This document shows positions 36,194 through 45,819 of a stretch of DNA of 64,000 nt, one piece after another. Position numbers and translations under genes: made by a program. The notes under the pieces were generated by a model that was not told where the DNA came from, searched no databases, and saw only the letters and a program-made list of their open reading frames with translations. The DNA comes from Mantis religiosa (lineage: Eukaryota > Arthropoda > Insecta > Mantodea > Mantidae): the NCBI GenBank assembly GCA_030765055.1, contig CM060950.1, positions 461,818,191 to 461,882,190 on the forward strand, read 5' to 3'. How positions within the stretch are numbered: the stretch's first letter is position 1; each line of letters begins with the position of its first letter.

Positions 36194-36556
36194 CGAGGAG
36201 AAACTGCAGGCACAAGTGACCGCAAATCACAGAATCGAATTCTTGAAATCTCGTCGTATTATATAGGAGCTTGACACCCGAAAGGTACGTTTCTATCTCT
36301 TCCGGAGGTCTCAGATCGCCGAAACTGTCAAAGTAGTAGGCAACGTCACCATCCTTACGTACAGCAACCCAATGTGTACCAGGGTTATTTGATGTATCCA
36401 GATTCAATACTATTCTCTCATAGTATCGAGGACGTGGAGGTAGTTTATCGATCATGTAGACACCTCTAAAATGTGGAATGTGTAGACGTCGTGCATACGA
36501 ATCGATCTCGTTATCACTCAGGGCTTTTTCCGGGATAAATATAGGCCTCGCCCCGA
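36165..36556 (-). CDS. adenain-like cysteine protease, probably made by -1 frameshift
   Basis: The catalytic residues are all present: His in G-T-H-W (36,372-36,374), Asp in Y-F-D-S-F (36,327-36,329), Gln in R-F-Q, and Cys in I-C-G-H (36,222-36,224). The first ATG is at 36,455. However, the conserved N-terminal stretch of Polinton proteases (L-S-D-N-E-I, then H-F-R-G-V) lies upstream of it in an open frame without any start codon. That frame opens back to about 36,585 and is the -1 frame of the PLA2/core gene. A slippery heptamer lies inside the overlap. The enzyme would mature capsid precursors. Confidence 0.82.
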
Positions 36557-37157
36557 GTTTTTTGATCGAAGATATAATCCTCTACCCTTACGACGTCTCT
36601 TACGGCGAAGACCTTTGCCCTGAGCCAAAGAATCCATGCGCTCGTTGTGACGTGTTAATTCCGCAAGTTGTTTTGCATCCGAACGTTTCTTATTGACAGC
36701 CGTAGCAATCTGAGCAGCACCTCCAGCTAGACCACCTGCTGCACCTAGAGCTGCTAAAAGTGGTAGCAAAGGTAAGAAACCACCTCTCTTGTTGCGACGT
36801 TTACGCATGCCAGCGCCTGCTGCCAATTTACCCTTCATAAGTGTAGTCACAAGTCGAGCTGCAAGTCGTTCGCCCAAAGAAGCGTCGGCAGACTTTACAC
36901 GTCTCCAAGCTTTCTCTACCAACACCTTATCGGCTAGACGACGAGATTCTGTATCAGTACTCTCTGCGTAAGCCCGATCGTGATCGAGACACGCTGAATC
37001 TAACCCGTTCACCGGTAAGTCACCTCTCTGCAAGCGTTTATGTAGTTTTGGTTCCGGGACCGCAGAAACGATAACCCGGTAAATGTGCCTCAAATGGTAA
37101 TGAATTAATCAAGGAATTAAGAATTCCCGAACCTTTGCGTGCACGTGTAGAGCGCAT
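36518..37157 (-). pseudogene. virion core protein with PLA2-like domain and pX-like basic/hydrophobic part, one frameshift
   Basis: The likely ATG is at 37,155-37,157. The N-terminal frame contains the calcium-loop motif C-G-P-G (37,053-37,064) of viral phospholipase A2. The catalytic H-D (36,977-36,982) lies one frame away. The two are separated by an A-run on the coding strand (TTTT, 37,046-37,049) that seems one base too long. Downstream is K-R-G-G-F-L-P-L-L-P-L-L with an Ala/Gly-rich hydrophobic stretch, like adenovirus core peptide precursors. Then follow Arg/Lys clusters and two G-R-G-L-Y-L repeats. Viral PLA2 acts on endosomal membranes during entry. No repaired sequence is given. Confidence 0.72.
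36557..36563 (-). promoter_or_regulatory. candidate -1 ribosomal frameshift site A AAA AAC
   Basis: On the minus strand the heptamer A-AAA-AAC sits in the correct phase: zero-frame codons are AAA and AAC (Lys-Asn of the core protein). Slipping back one base continues exactly in the open protease frame. The zero-frame stop (TGA, 36,518-36,520) follows 36 bases later. A possible stem, TCGGGGC with GCCCTGA further down (one G-T pair), follows almost at once; a usual stimulator would be spaced 5-9 bases. The fused product is not written here. Confidence 0.65.
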
Positions 37158-37306
37158 GTCTCACTATGAAATAAAAAAGGCAAAACGTGCGCTTTATAAG
37201 TATACGATTCCTATGACGATTGGCTAAATCCAGTAAAGACATAGATTGCCCTTATCACGAACGAAATAAAAGACAAAACTTATGCTTTATAAGTATTAGT
37301 CGCGAT
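37158..37306. promoter_or_regulatory. bidirectional promoter region with duplicated box
   Basis: This separates the minus-strand virion block from the plus-strand ATPase block. A ~33-bp direct repeat occurs at about 37,171 and 37,266, each ending in GCTTTATAAGTAT. That word contains TATAAG on the plus strand and TATAAA on the minus strand. The left box is about 35 bp from the core-protein ATG. The right one is about 15 bp from the ATPase ATG, which would be close for a TATA box. Confidence 0.45.
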
Positions 37307-37999
37307 ATGGAGATAGTAAAGCAAAAGTGTACGCTACCCATACAGGTGTTAGATTTCGAGGACGACATTCGCAAAGGACGACACGGTACGTTGTTTCCGA
37401 GTAACGTTAGAGCGCTCATACTTGGCAGTTCAAATGCTGGAAAAACGAACGTTTTACTCAACCTGCTTATTCACGAGAATGGTCTGAGATTCGAAAACCT
37501 CTACATATACTCGAAATCGTTGCAACAACCTAAATATCGATATTTACTCAGGTTACTGAAAACTATACCCGATATAGGTGTATTTACGTTCGATGATGGT
37601 GATAAAGTAATTCAAACGTCGGATGCTAGAGAAAATTCGATATTCGTATTTGATGATGTGATAAATGAAAAACAGGGTAAGATAGCTTCATATTGCAGTA
37701 TGGGTAGACATCGTAATGTCGATGCTATATATTTAGCACAATCATATGCTAAAGTACCTAAACATTTAATTAGAGATAATGCAAATATGATTATATTCTT
37801 TAGACAGGATAATCTCAATTTAAAACATATATACGAAGATTATGTAAATACCGATATGTCCTATGATGAATTCAAGGATATGTGTAAACATATATGGGAG
37901 AGTGATGAACGATCCTTTGTTGTTATAGTACCAGAATATCCACTGAACGAGGGACGCTACCGTCACGGTTTTGATCGCTTTATCAGAATGAATAAATAG
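37307..37999 (+). CDS. packaging ATPase (FtsK/HerA type)
   Basis: 230 residues from the ATG at 37,307; an upstream open frame exists but starts only with TTG at 37,220. Walker A is G-S-S-N-A-G-K-T (37,424-37,447), and Walker B is S-I-F-V-F-D-D-V. Later parts (S-M-G-R-H-R-N and Y-L-A-Q-S-Y-A-K-V-P) match the A32-like packaging ATPases of Polintons and large DNA viruses. It would pump DNA into capsids. First gene of the plus block, 20 bp before the fibre-like gene. Confidence 0.9.
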   Translation: MEIVKQKCTLPIQVLDFEDDIRKGRHGTLFPSNVRALILGSSNAGKTNVLLNLLIHENGLRFENLYIYSKSLQQPKYRYLLRLLKTIPDIGVFTFDDGDKVIQTSDARENSIFVFDDVINEKQGKIASYCSMGRHRNVDAIYLAQSYAKVPKHLIRDNANMIIFFRQDNLNLKHIYEDYVNTDMSYDEFKDMCKHIWESDERSFVVIVPEYPLNEGRYRHGFDRFIRMNK

Positions 38000-38019
38000 A
38001 ATAATCCATCACTTAAGCA

Positions 38020-39165
38020 ATGAGTATCGACAGGTTCGGATCCCGAAGAATCATACCCTCTAGGGGTGTGTTCAATCGATATATCATAACTAGAGATGGA
38101 TCGGGAAACTATCGATTCAAGGGAAAGCGGTTGTGCAATATTCACGACCCTGAAGAAGGTGACGATGCATCGACTAAACGTTATGTGGATACGCATACGG
38201 CTGACGTCGAGAATCGAATGCAGATCTTCAGCGAGCAGACCTCGTATCAGCGTATGGGCGAGTTTGAAGCTATGCTTAGGGATCACATACAAAAATCGCT
38301 CGACATCCAATACAACAATTTAATGGAGTACTTAAGTAAATATGCATTTAAACGTGATTCCGAAAATAATGTCATTATAGATGGTATAAGAATGAAAACG
38401 CTGTTGGACCCCCTTCACGAACACGACGTTCCTAATAAAAAATATGTAGATGATAGGATTCCAATTCACGACTCTAATGAAACTCTATCATTTCGAATGA
38501 AGAGATTGAAGGATTTAGCCGACCCGATAGATGATAGTGATGCATTCACCATGAGTTATGTTAATCATTTCTTTATACAGAAACATAATGAATTGCAAAC
38601 GGGTTTAACTGAGACTATAACAAACATTGTCGATACTATTACACGGAAACAGAATGAATTACAAAGTCAGTTAACTAGAACAATCACCTCCGCTAGCGAG
38701 ACTATTACTACAGCTGTAGAAAAAGAAGTGAAAGAACTAACCGCACGACAAACGGAACTTGATAATAAACTAATCACTATAAATAATGATATTCATACTA
38801 TGAAAACACGAATGAGAAATGTTGTAAACACTATGTTACAACAATTGAAAGCACAACTCATAATTTCATTACAAACACGTCCGTTTCGAGGTCCCTCTTT
38901 AAGGTATACGTTAACATCGGGACTCGAATACTATAAAGTTCCTGGAAATGAAAGTGTACTCTCGTGTTCCATCGTATCATCGGTACATCCGCATGCTGTA
39001 AATGATACATTGTTTGCAATAAACGGAAGATTAGTTGAAAGATATCCTGTAAGAGTTGAAACTGGCGATATACTATCGTTTACAGCACCAGTCGGACGTG
39101 CTAAAGATGGTCATATATTAAGTATAGAACTGATAGTTTCATATAAATTAGCAGTAGCTGATTAA
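38020..39165 (+). CDS. fibre-like protein with phage-fibre repeats and coiled coil
   Basis: 381 residues, intact. Three repeats share the scheme L-x-D/H-P ... D-x-x-x-x-x-Y-V (residues ~38-57, 126-145, 165-183), the type seen in trimeric fibre shafts. Residues ~183-285 form a long heptad-rich helix with internal repeats (R/Q-K-x-N-E-L-Q then L-T-x-T-I-T). About 95 C-terminal residues are beta-rich and could be a receptor-binding head. A fibre fixed in the penton is the obvious role, but the function is inferred. It lies between the ATPase and DUF8207-like genes. Confidence 0.7.
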   Translation: MSIDRFGSRRIIPSRGVFNRYIITRDGSGNYRFKGKRLCNIHDPEEGDDASTKRYVDTHTADVENRMQIFSEQTSYQRMGEFEAMLRDHIQKSLDIQYNNLMEYLSKYAFKRDSENNVIIDGIRMKTLLDPLHEHDVPNKKYVDDRIPIHDSNETLSFRMKRLKDLADPIDDSDAFTMSYVNHFFIQKHNELQTGLTETITNIVDTITRKQNELQSQLTRTITSASETITTAVEKEVKELTARQTELDNKLITINNDIHTMKTRMRNVVNTMLQQLKAQLIISLQTRPFRGPSLRYTLTSGLEYYKVPGNESVLSCSIVSSVHPHAVNDTLFAINGRLVERYPVRVETGDILSFTAPVGRAKDGHILSIELIVSYKLAVAD

Positions 39166-39183
39166 TTATACATTCATTTCGAT

Positions 39184-39954
39184 ATGGATGTTGAAGCTAT
39201 AAGACTTAAGGAATCCATTGCCCGTCACAGTAGGGCAATAAGAGAAAAGTTACGTTCTCTCAAAGGAATGAAATTCGAAACGCAACGAGTCATGTCTGAA
39301 GTTCTTCAACCTGTAACCGAACCATTGAAAGTAATAGCGAAAGCACACCAAGACAACAACGACGACGACGACGACGACGAAACTACAGATGATGCTAACG
39401 GATCTGATCTCGTGTCAAAGTATCTATACAAGGTTCGAACTGCCAGTTCGAGTGACATGGACAATACTTACGGCATACGTTACGAGGATAATGAGTATAA
39501 ATTGGGTAACAAGACAGTTGTGTTTAAATCTGATGGTGTTCAGATAGGAACAGAAACGTATGAACCCACAGCAGGCTTATATGAATTATTATTTAAACGT
39601 TTACCTCGCAAGACATCGTACACAGATGATGATTTAGACGTGTATTCACAAATCTTACAAAATACTCAAGTTTACAGACACGGTTATTCAAGAGATGGAC
39701 GTTTAAGAGCAAATCGAGGGTTCAAGTATCGTCATATCATTCGTGACCTTGTTAGTAATCGAACTGGATTTGGTTTACGTTGGAAAGAACATGTACCGCA
39801 GAGAAAATTAGATTACGTCTACTGGAACGATCCGAATGAAATAATAAACAGATTAAGATTATTAGTTGCGTCGAGGGATGCAGGTAATTTGAATCACTCA
39901 CCCGAGATAGAAGAAATTATTACAGAACTTAAAACATCAAAAATTATAGCATGA
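39184..39954 (+). CDS. DUF8207-like Polinton protein
   Basis: 256 residues, intact. It has an N-terminal basic helix and an acidic Asp tract (residues ~60-72, coded by a GAC repeat). A conserved core follows: G-N-K-T-V-V-F, then G-L-Y-E-L-L-F-K-R-L-P and L-D-V-Y-S-Q-I-L-Q-N-T, and then F-K-Y-R-H-I-I. I recognise this from many invertebrate Polinton proteins, labelled DUF8207. Function unknown; a virion role is possible. Its stop overlaps the integrase start as ATGA (39,951-39,954), suggesting coupled translation or a shared transcript. Confidence 0.75.
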   Translation: MDVEAIRLKESIARHSRAIREKLRSLKGMKFETQRVMSEVLQPVTEPLKVIAKAHQDNNDDDDDDETTDDANGSDLVSKYLYKVRTASSSDMDNTYGIRYEDNEYKLGNKTVVFKSDGVQIGTETYEPTAGLYELLFKRLPRKTSYTDDDLDVYSQILQNTQVYRHGYSRDGRLRANRGFKYRHIIRDLVSNRTGFGLRWKEHVPQRKLDYVYWNDPNEIINRLRLLVASRDAGNLNHSPEIEEIITELKTSKIIA

Positions 39955-40868
39955 TAAAACGTCGCATTGCAACCGAGTTACATGCACCAGCTAGAAGACG
40001 ATTTTTACGTCGTAAGATCATAAGCAAAGGAATGAACGATTTAGTACAAATAGATCTTATGGACATGTCTAATTATGCAAGAGACAATAGGAATTATAAG
40101 TATATTCTTCTTGCATGCAATTTTTATTCCAAGATGGGTTATGCACGACCATTACGTGATAAAAGTGGTATTAACGTTTCGACTGCTATGGAGGAGATAT
40201 TGAATGAAATGGAATCGTTTCCGAAGAATGCTCAATCTGATAAAGGAAGGGAGTTTTACAATAAACATTTCCGCGAACTAATGAATCGTAATAATATTAA
40301 TCATTACAGTACATTCACTCACGTTAAGGCTGCTGCAGTGGAACGTTTAATAAGAACGATCAAACTGATTTTGCATAAGGAATTTATTGTTCAAGGCTCA
40401 TATCAATGGATAAACATACTACCTAGAATTATTCATACATACAATAATACTTACCATCGAACGATTCGTATGAAGCCTGTAGAAGTTCGTGATAATTCTC
40501 TCCTGCTCAGCGTCTACAAATATGATAGAAGTCTGCGTGAGAAGCGAAGATCTAGGCTTCATCGTGTTGGTGACTACGTGAGGATTTCTAAGCATAAAGG
40601 TGTTATGGAGAAAGGTTATCTACCAAATTGGAGTGTTGAAGTCTTTAGGATACGTACAGTGCAAAGGACACATCCATTGACCTATCTCATCGAGGATCTG
40701 GAGGGTAAACTGATTGAAGGAGCATTCTACGGTTATGAATTACAGAAAACTCAATATCCAGACACGTATTTAGTTGAAAGCATCATCAGACGTCGTGGTG
40801 ATAGGATTCTGGTGAAATGGTTAGGATTTCCTACCCGTGAATGGATTAATGAGGTGGACATTGTATAA
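39951..40868 (+). CDS. retroviral-type integrase with chromodomain
   Basis: 305 residues, intact. The core has Asp35 (V-Q-I-D-L-M-D), Asp97 (Q-S-D-K-G-R-E-F) and Glu131 (A-A-V-E-R-L), the D,D,E triad of rve integrases. A typical N-terminal HHCC zinc region is not evident in this frame. The last ~35 residues (V-E-S-I-I-R-R-R then V-K-W-L-G-F-P) are a chromodomain, expected to tether to chromatin. This enzyme would make the 6-bp staggered cut seen as CACGAC at the ends. It ends before a repeat-rich gap and faces the convergent PolB gene. Confidence 0.93.
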   Translation: MIKRRIATELHAPARRRFLRRKIISKGMNDLVQIDLMDMSNYARDNRNYKYILLACNFYSKMGYARPLRDKSGINVSTAMEEILNEMESFPKNAQSDKGREFYNKHFRELMNRNNINHYSTFTHVKAAAVERLIRTIKLILHKEFIVQGSYQWINILPRIIHTYNNTYHRTIRMKPVEVRDNSLLLSVYKYDRSLREKRRSRLHRVGDYVRISKHKGVMEKGYLPNWSVEVFRIRTVQRTHPLTYLIEDLEGKLIEGAFYGYELQKTQYPDTYLVESIIRRRGDRILVKWLGFPTREWINEVDIV

Positions 40869-41583
40869 ATAAAAAAAACCACACAACTCAATAAAGAAAT
40901 ATAATTTTAATGATATATTGTGTTTGATTTTTTTGTTCACATTGATTCCTGACAACTTCTGTAACTGCTAATTCACATCTCCTTAACTTAAACATGATAA
41001 TAACATTTTTATACTTTTTTTAAAAAAAAAATCATACATGATTATAGTTGAATTAACATTTAATTGTAGAGATTTTACCATAACGTACATGCTAGTTCAC
41101 ATTGAGTATATATAAATTCACCTACCCTTAACGTAAACATGATAATTACAATTTGAAGTAATTAGTAATATACGATAAACAAACATCATACATGATTATT
41201 GCTGAAATAAGAGCCTTTGTACATGCATAGTTCACATTGATTATATATAAATCCCCCCCTCACCCATTAACGGAGATATGATAATAACATTTTGATATAA
41301 TTAGTAAATATATTTTAAAATGATGTAAATATGTTATTATCATGTAATTAGTAACACACTTTACAATTATACTTGAAACTCAATTATTTCGTTTTTTGAA
41401 ATACAGTAATATGTTATTATCATGTGCCTAGTAATACCTTTTAACTCAGTTGTAACACACTTTACAATTATACTTGAAACTCAATTATTTTTTTTTGAAA
41501 TACAGTAATATGTTATTATCGTGGCCTAGTAATGCCTTTTAACTCAGTTGAATCTATGCTTTATTGAGAAAAGAAAAAGAAAA
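40869..41583. repeat. convergent intergenic region with direct repeats
   Basis: Between integrase and PolB 3' ends. A ~150-bp unit with AAACATGATAAT, then ATCATACATGATTAT and TATATATAAAT occurs at about 40,990, 41,130 and 41,270 (partial). A ~118-bp unit with CAGTAATATGTTATTATC and CACACTTTACAATTATACTT occurs twice (41,330-41,580). AATAAAGAAATATAA near 40,889 may act as the integrase polyadenylation signal. No gene. Confidence 0.6.
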
Positions 41584-44500
41584 TTACACTTGACAATTTT
41601 CTATAGCATAATGTCCCCATGCTAATGTTGAAAATGAATTATTGGGAATGTATCGTTTTGTATCGATACCACTTAAAGCTATCTTATTAGATTTAATGGT
41701 ATGAACATCATGTTTATAACTTCTGAAACATGTCTGCATGCTTCGATGTATAGTGTCAGGATGTGTAATACATGAGAGATATTGTTCAAAGGTTATGACT
41801 CTCATCGAATCTTTTGTTACACCTTTTGATTTTTTAATCACTTCAGTATCATATCGATAACTATATAATTTCGATTTCAGCCCTACATATTCAGTCATCA
41901 CTCTACCGGCTAGCTCATCCTTGAATAATCCTTAAATTTTCTTATTTGCTAACGGAATACCATACACATTATCCATTGGATAATTCGATGTATCGAATAA
42001 ATGTATATTGGTTTTAATAAATTCATATATATCGCAGCTAGATTCAAAGAGAAAAGCATCCGTGTCCGTATAGATTAAAGTTACATCTTTCAATTTTTTC
42101 TTCAGAATTTCATAATAAAAATCATACATTTTATGTTTGGATAGATCCAGGATTGCTTGTCCTATGTATATTGGCTTATTCATCAATATTTCATCTCTGA
42201 CCAATTCTATACCTATTAAATTTTCATCAAAAATCACGTACCTTATACATGTCTGTCGAGCTAACAATTTACGCGCTCGTTTCCAGCTGGTAGCTAAATG
42301 AAATGAATTATAACGTTTTACATTCTCTATAAATTTTCCATAAACACAATTATTCATTAACTTCCATAGATTTTGACCAAATTTCGTCTTATCTTCAATA
42401 CGTTTACGAACGTTGAGTTCAATGTAAGGATTTATCCAGTTAGATTGTTTGTAACCTATTACTCTATGTATACGCGATGGAATCAAACCAAGTTTAACAC
42501 ATTGTTGAAAATTGAGATAATGTAATACGTATTTATTTTTATCATTCAATGTTGTTAGCAATTTTGTATACTTATCACCTGGCGCGATTTCATTCAAAGG
42601 GCATAATGGCAAATCATTTTGTATATCATGAAGTTCCTGTGGATATTTCAAGTCTACTTCCAACACATATCCCACGTCAGAATCACTTGTAATAGACATA
42701 AAATCTATTGATTTAATTTCAGCATCAGTTAGCCACCTTATATCAGTGTATGGTAAGCTATTATTTTCCATTGTATAACTATATAGAGAATTGCAGTCAA
42801 CGTACATTAAATAATTAGTTCGTTGAGTGTTATCATAGCTAGTCATGTATCTGTTATTCGCCTTTGCATACCGTTTGGACACAGTGCAAATTCCACCTCG
42901 TATTCCTTTTTCGAAGAAATCTAGCATAGTCTTATCTGTTAATAATGAAATCTGTACACCAGTCGTTCTTAACATTGCATCATAGGCTAACCCGGGAAGT
43001 GTGTAATACTGACACGGGTCGAGTCCGTACAAACCGATACTTAATTCACGGAAGCGTTCAAACACGTCCGTTAGTATTAATGTATCGCACTTAAGATATA
43101 TATTTAAATATTCACCCAGATTTTTAACATTGAATTCATTCCATACCGTTCTAGCATGACTATAATCCTCATCGCTTACATGATCAAACTGATGTTTGGA
43201 TGGTAGACTATTCTCGTATAATTTTTCTATAGAATCCACATACGTGTACGGGAAGACACCTTTACGTTTCATCAGTTGTCTATGCAAAGGATTCGTGTAC
43301 ATATTATTGGTATAATGAAAATCATCTGCTTCTAACATATCCGAAAGGTTACTAAGTTTTGAATCCAAAAAACGATAGCTATCCAGAAATCTTAGATATA
43401 TACTCATTCCATTCGAATTTGTATATCTTTTGCTAAAGGATAAGTAATTTTCAGAAGTTTGTGCAATACAGTTGATAGGTTCCGTATCGTAACCTAGTTT
43501 CTTTACTATGAAATGAGCATCGTATTTTGACAAGCAATGAAAGAATATTGGTATGAAAACCTGGCATTTTCCTATTTAAATTGCAGTGCTTATGAGCTGG
43601 GCCAACGTAACTTCCAGTCAAATGACAATGATCACGAACCTTTATACACGAGTTAAGAAATTCACGTTTGCATATGTGACATCGTGTTGCATTTTGATAT
43701 TCTAGCTCATCCACATCTCTCATACTTATTTCAATTTTATTAGCATATATATTAATGACCTGATTTGCAATTAACGTTAATTCTTTAAGAAAATTTTCAA
43801 TTGCATATGGACCTTCAAATGATTTGAAACGTGTTAAATTTTTATCATAACTACAGACCAAATGTAATGCAATTGCATACGCCTCATGTTTATGAATGGT
43901 ACGTGTCCAGCTTTTACTCGATACATCTTGACACGAATCTACCTTACGTAAGATACATTCTATGTCTGCATAAACCACGAATGGAACTTTTAGACATTTC
44001 GAAAATGCGTTAAATTCAACGAGATCAGTTTTACCAGCCTCGGGCATTCTGATAATTTGATTCATCATACACCTCTTTTTATGGCTATTTAAACGTGATT
44101 CTGATGTGAAATACAAGTTACAATTGTTACATAACCATTTTCGCCCATTATGTTTAGTTAGCTGCTTTCCTAGCAAACGTGATAAGTCTGTTATCAGACA
44201 ATAATGTCTTTTATACATTAAAAGATTAACATGATGTGATTTTATCTCTCTTGGTTGATATAAGAGAATAATCGATTTATTTTCAACACCGTATATCGTT
44301 ATTGAAATATTTGAATTTTGATTCTCGAATTTTTCTACATCTTTCAATGATACGGGGAATGTTATATTCTCAAAGTTAAATTCGTTACGAAAATCATATC
44401 TTTTATAGGAGGTGGGTCGATTCTTGTTACGTTCTACTGGGTATTTGGATGCTAACAGACAGTATGCAAAGCAATATTTATCAGTATTACGAATGTTAAT

Positions 44501-45819
44501 AACAGCTCTCTTCGATTTTATAAAGTCGGGTAATTCAGTATACATCCCTGCATTCAATGAATCGTATTGTGTCACATATATTGTTAATTTCTCAATACTG
44601 TATAAAGCTTTTGAACTGGTACGCGATTCAAAATTATCCATATGATCTAGTATAGGTTGTACAATCTTCTCTTCATACCATATAGATTTATCTGTAGATT
44701 GCAATATCACCTCAAGTTTACTGTTAAAGTTAAATGTATGAATATTATCGCTCTCTTGTTATATTATGACATATTGACAGGATAAACAGGATCCTATCTT
44801 AAGACCTGATTTATACATGTTTAAGCCCTTATCAATTTCATTCAAAATTAAAGGTTTGCATTCTGCTAAGAATATGACGGGGTCAAGTATATTAACACAG
44901 TTGTGAATTTCGTAGGTAGATAATCGTTTTTTGAAAGCAGACTCACTGTGAATACATCGTAATCGTTCAGCCTGGGTCACGTTCGAACAGGTTTCATCTT
45001 GCTGAATCGAGGGTTGTCCAGTGGCAGTATCGGAGCATCTTGTCGTCGTTTCTGAAAAAAGCAATTACAACATTCGATTAACTTTACATACGGGAACATT
45101 GATTTACATGTATGTAAGGTGGTAACAGAAATAACATACATGTTAATAACTTTTACATGTCTGAATCTCAATTTTACGTAAACTCTATACTTTACGTAGA
45201 ACGTAACATGCATGTAACTTTTACATATGAAAATAGTTACATAATGATTATGTATTTTACACAGAGATTTCAATTATTGCTATCATCACGTAACTACAAT
45301 ATTCAGATAGTATGTAACTGTTTTACGTAATGCTCTCTCCCTTACATAAATGATAAAACACACAACGTAAACCATATACATGTAAAATACCGTAACTGAA
45401 CTACGATATTCACATGTACGTTTTACACATATAAATTAACGTTCTTTTTTCACCTACAACGTTACTTTTACGTGTAACAAACAAACGTAACTAACATGCA
45501 TGTGAAATAACGTAACTGAACTACGATATTCACATGTACGTAATTATTACACATGAAAATTAACCCTACAACGTTCACTCTCAATTACTAATACTACATG
45601 ACGTGCGATAATTAACACTTTAAGTTCTAATACAACATGTACGATTTCACATTTACATGCAAGTAACTACATTCAATTACTAATACTACATGACGTGCGA
45701 TAATTAACACTTTAAGTTCTAATACAACATGTACGATATCACATTTACATGCAAGTAACTACATTATCACTTTTTTTATGAAATTTTATTCAATAATTAT
45801 ACTCACCTTTTGACGACAT
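41584..45819 (-). pseudogene. polB: protein-primed DNA polymerase B, spliced, with three breaks
   Basis: A mini-exon (45,819-45,807) is followed by an intron (45,806-45,052) and then the main exon. A Zn-finger-like C-N-N-C ... H-K-K-R-C and exonuclease motif F-V-V-Y-A-D-I-E-C (near 43,970) come first, then H-I-C-K with D-H-C-H. Polymerase motif A D-C-N-S-L-Y (~42,790), motif B N-N-C-V-Y-G-K (~42,350) and motif C Y-T-D-T-D (~42,065) are intact. Breaks are a TAA at 44,759-44,761, a one-base frame change near 43,560, and a TAA at 41,932-41,934. The frame continues on both sides of each TAA. It would replicate the element; no repaired sequence is given. Confidence 0.88.
45052..45806 (-). promoter_or_regulatory. 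predicted first intron of polB, iteron-rich
   Basis: The donor is G|GTGAGTAT at 45,806 and the acceptor is TTTTTTCAG at 45,052; joining keeps frame. The intron is dense in ACATGTA, ACGTAA and GTAACT words. Two long direct repeats occur: one unit around 45,580 and 45,670 (AATACTACATGACGTGCGAT in both), and one around 45,385 and 45,505 (AACTGAACTACGATATTCAC in both). It may hold regulatory sites; an origin function is speculation. Confidence 0.6.

Noticed and set aside
37220..37306. N-terminal extension of the packaging ATPase starting at TTG
   Set aside because: It lacks an ATG, lies in the duplicated promoter box and the ATG at 37,307 gives a normal-length protein with Walker A near its start.
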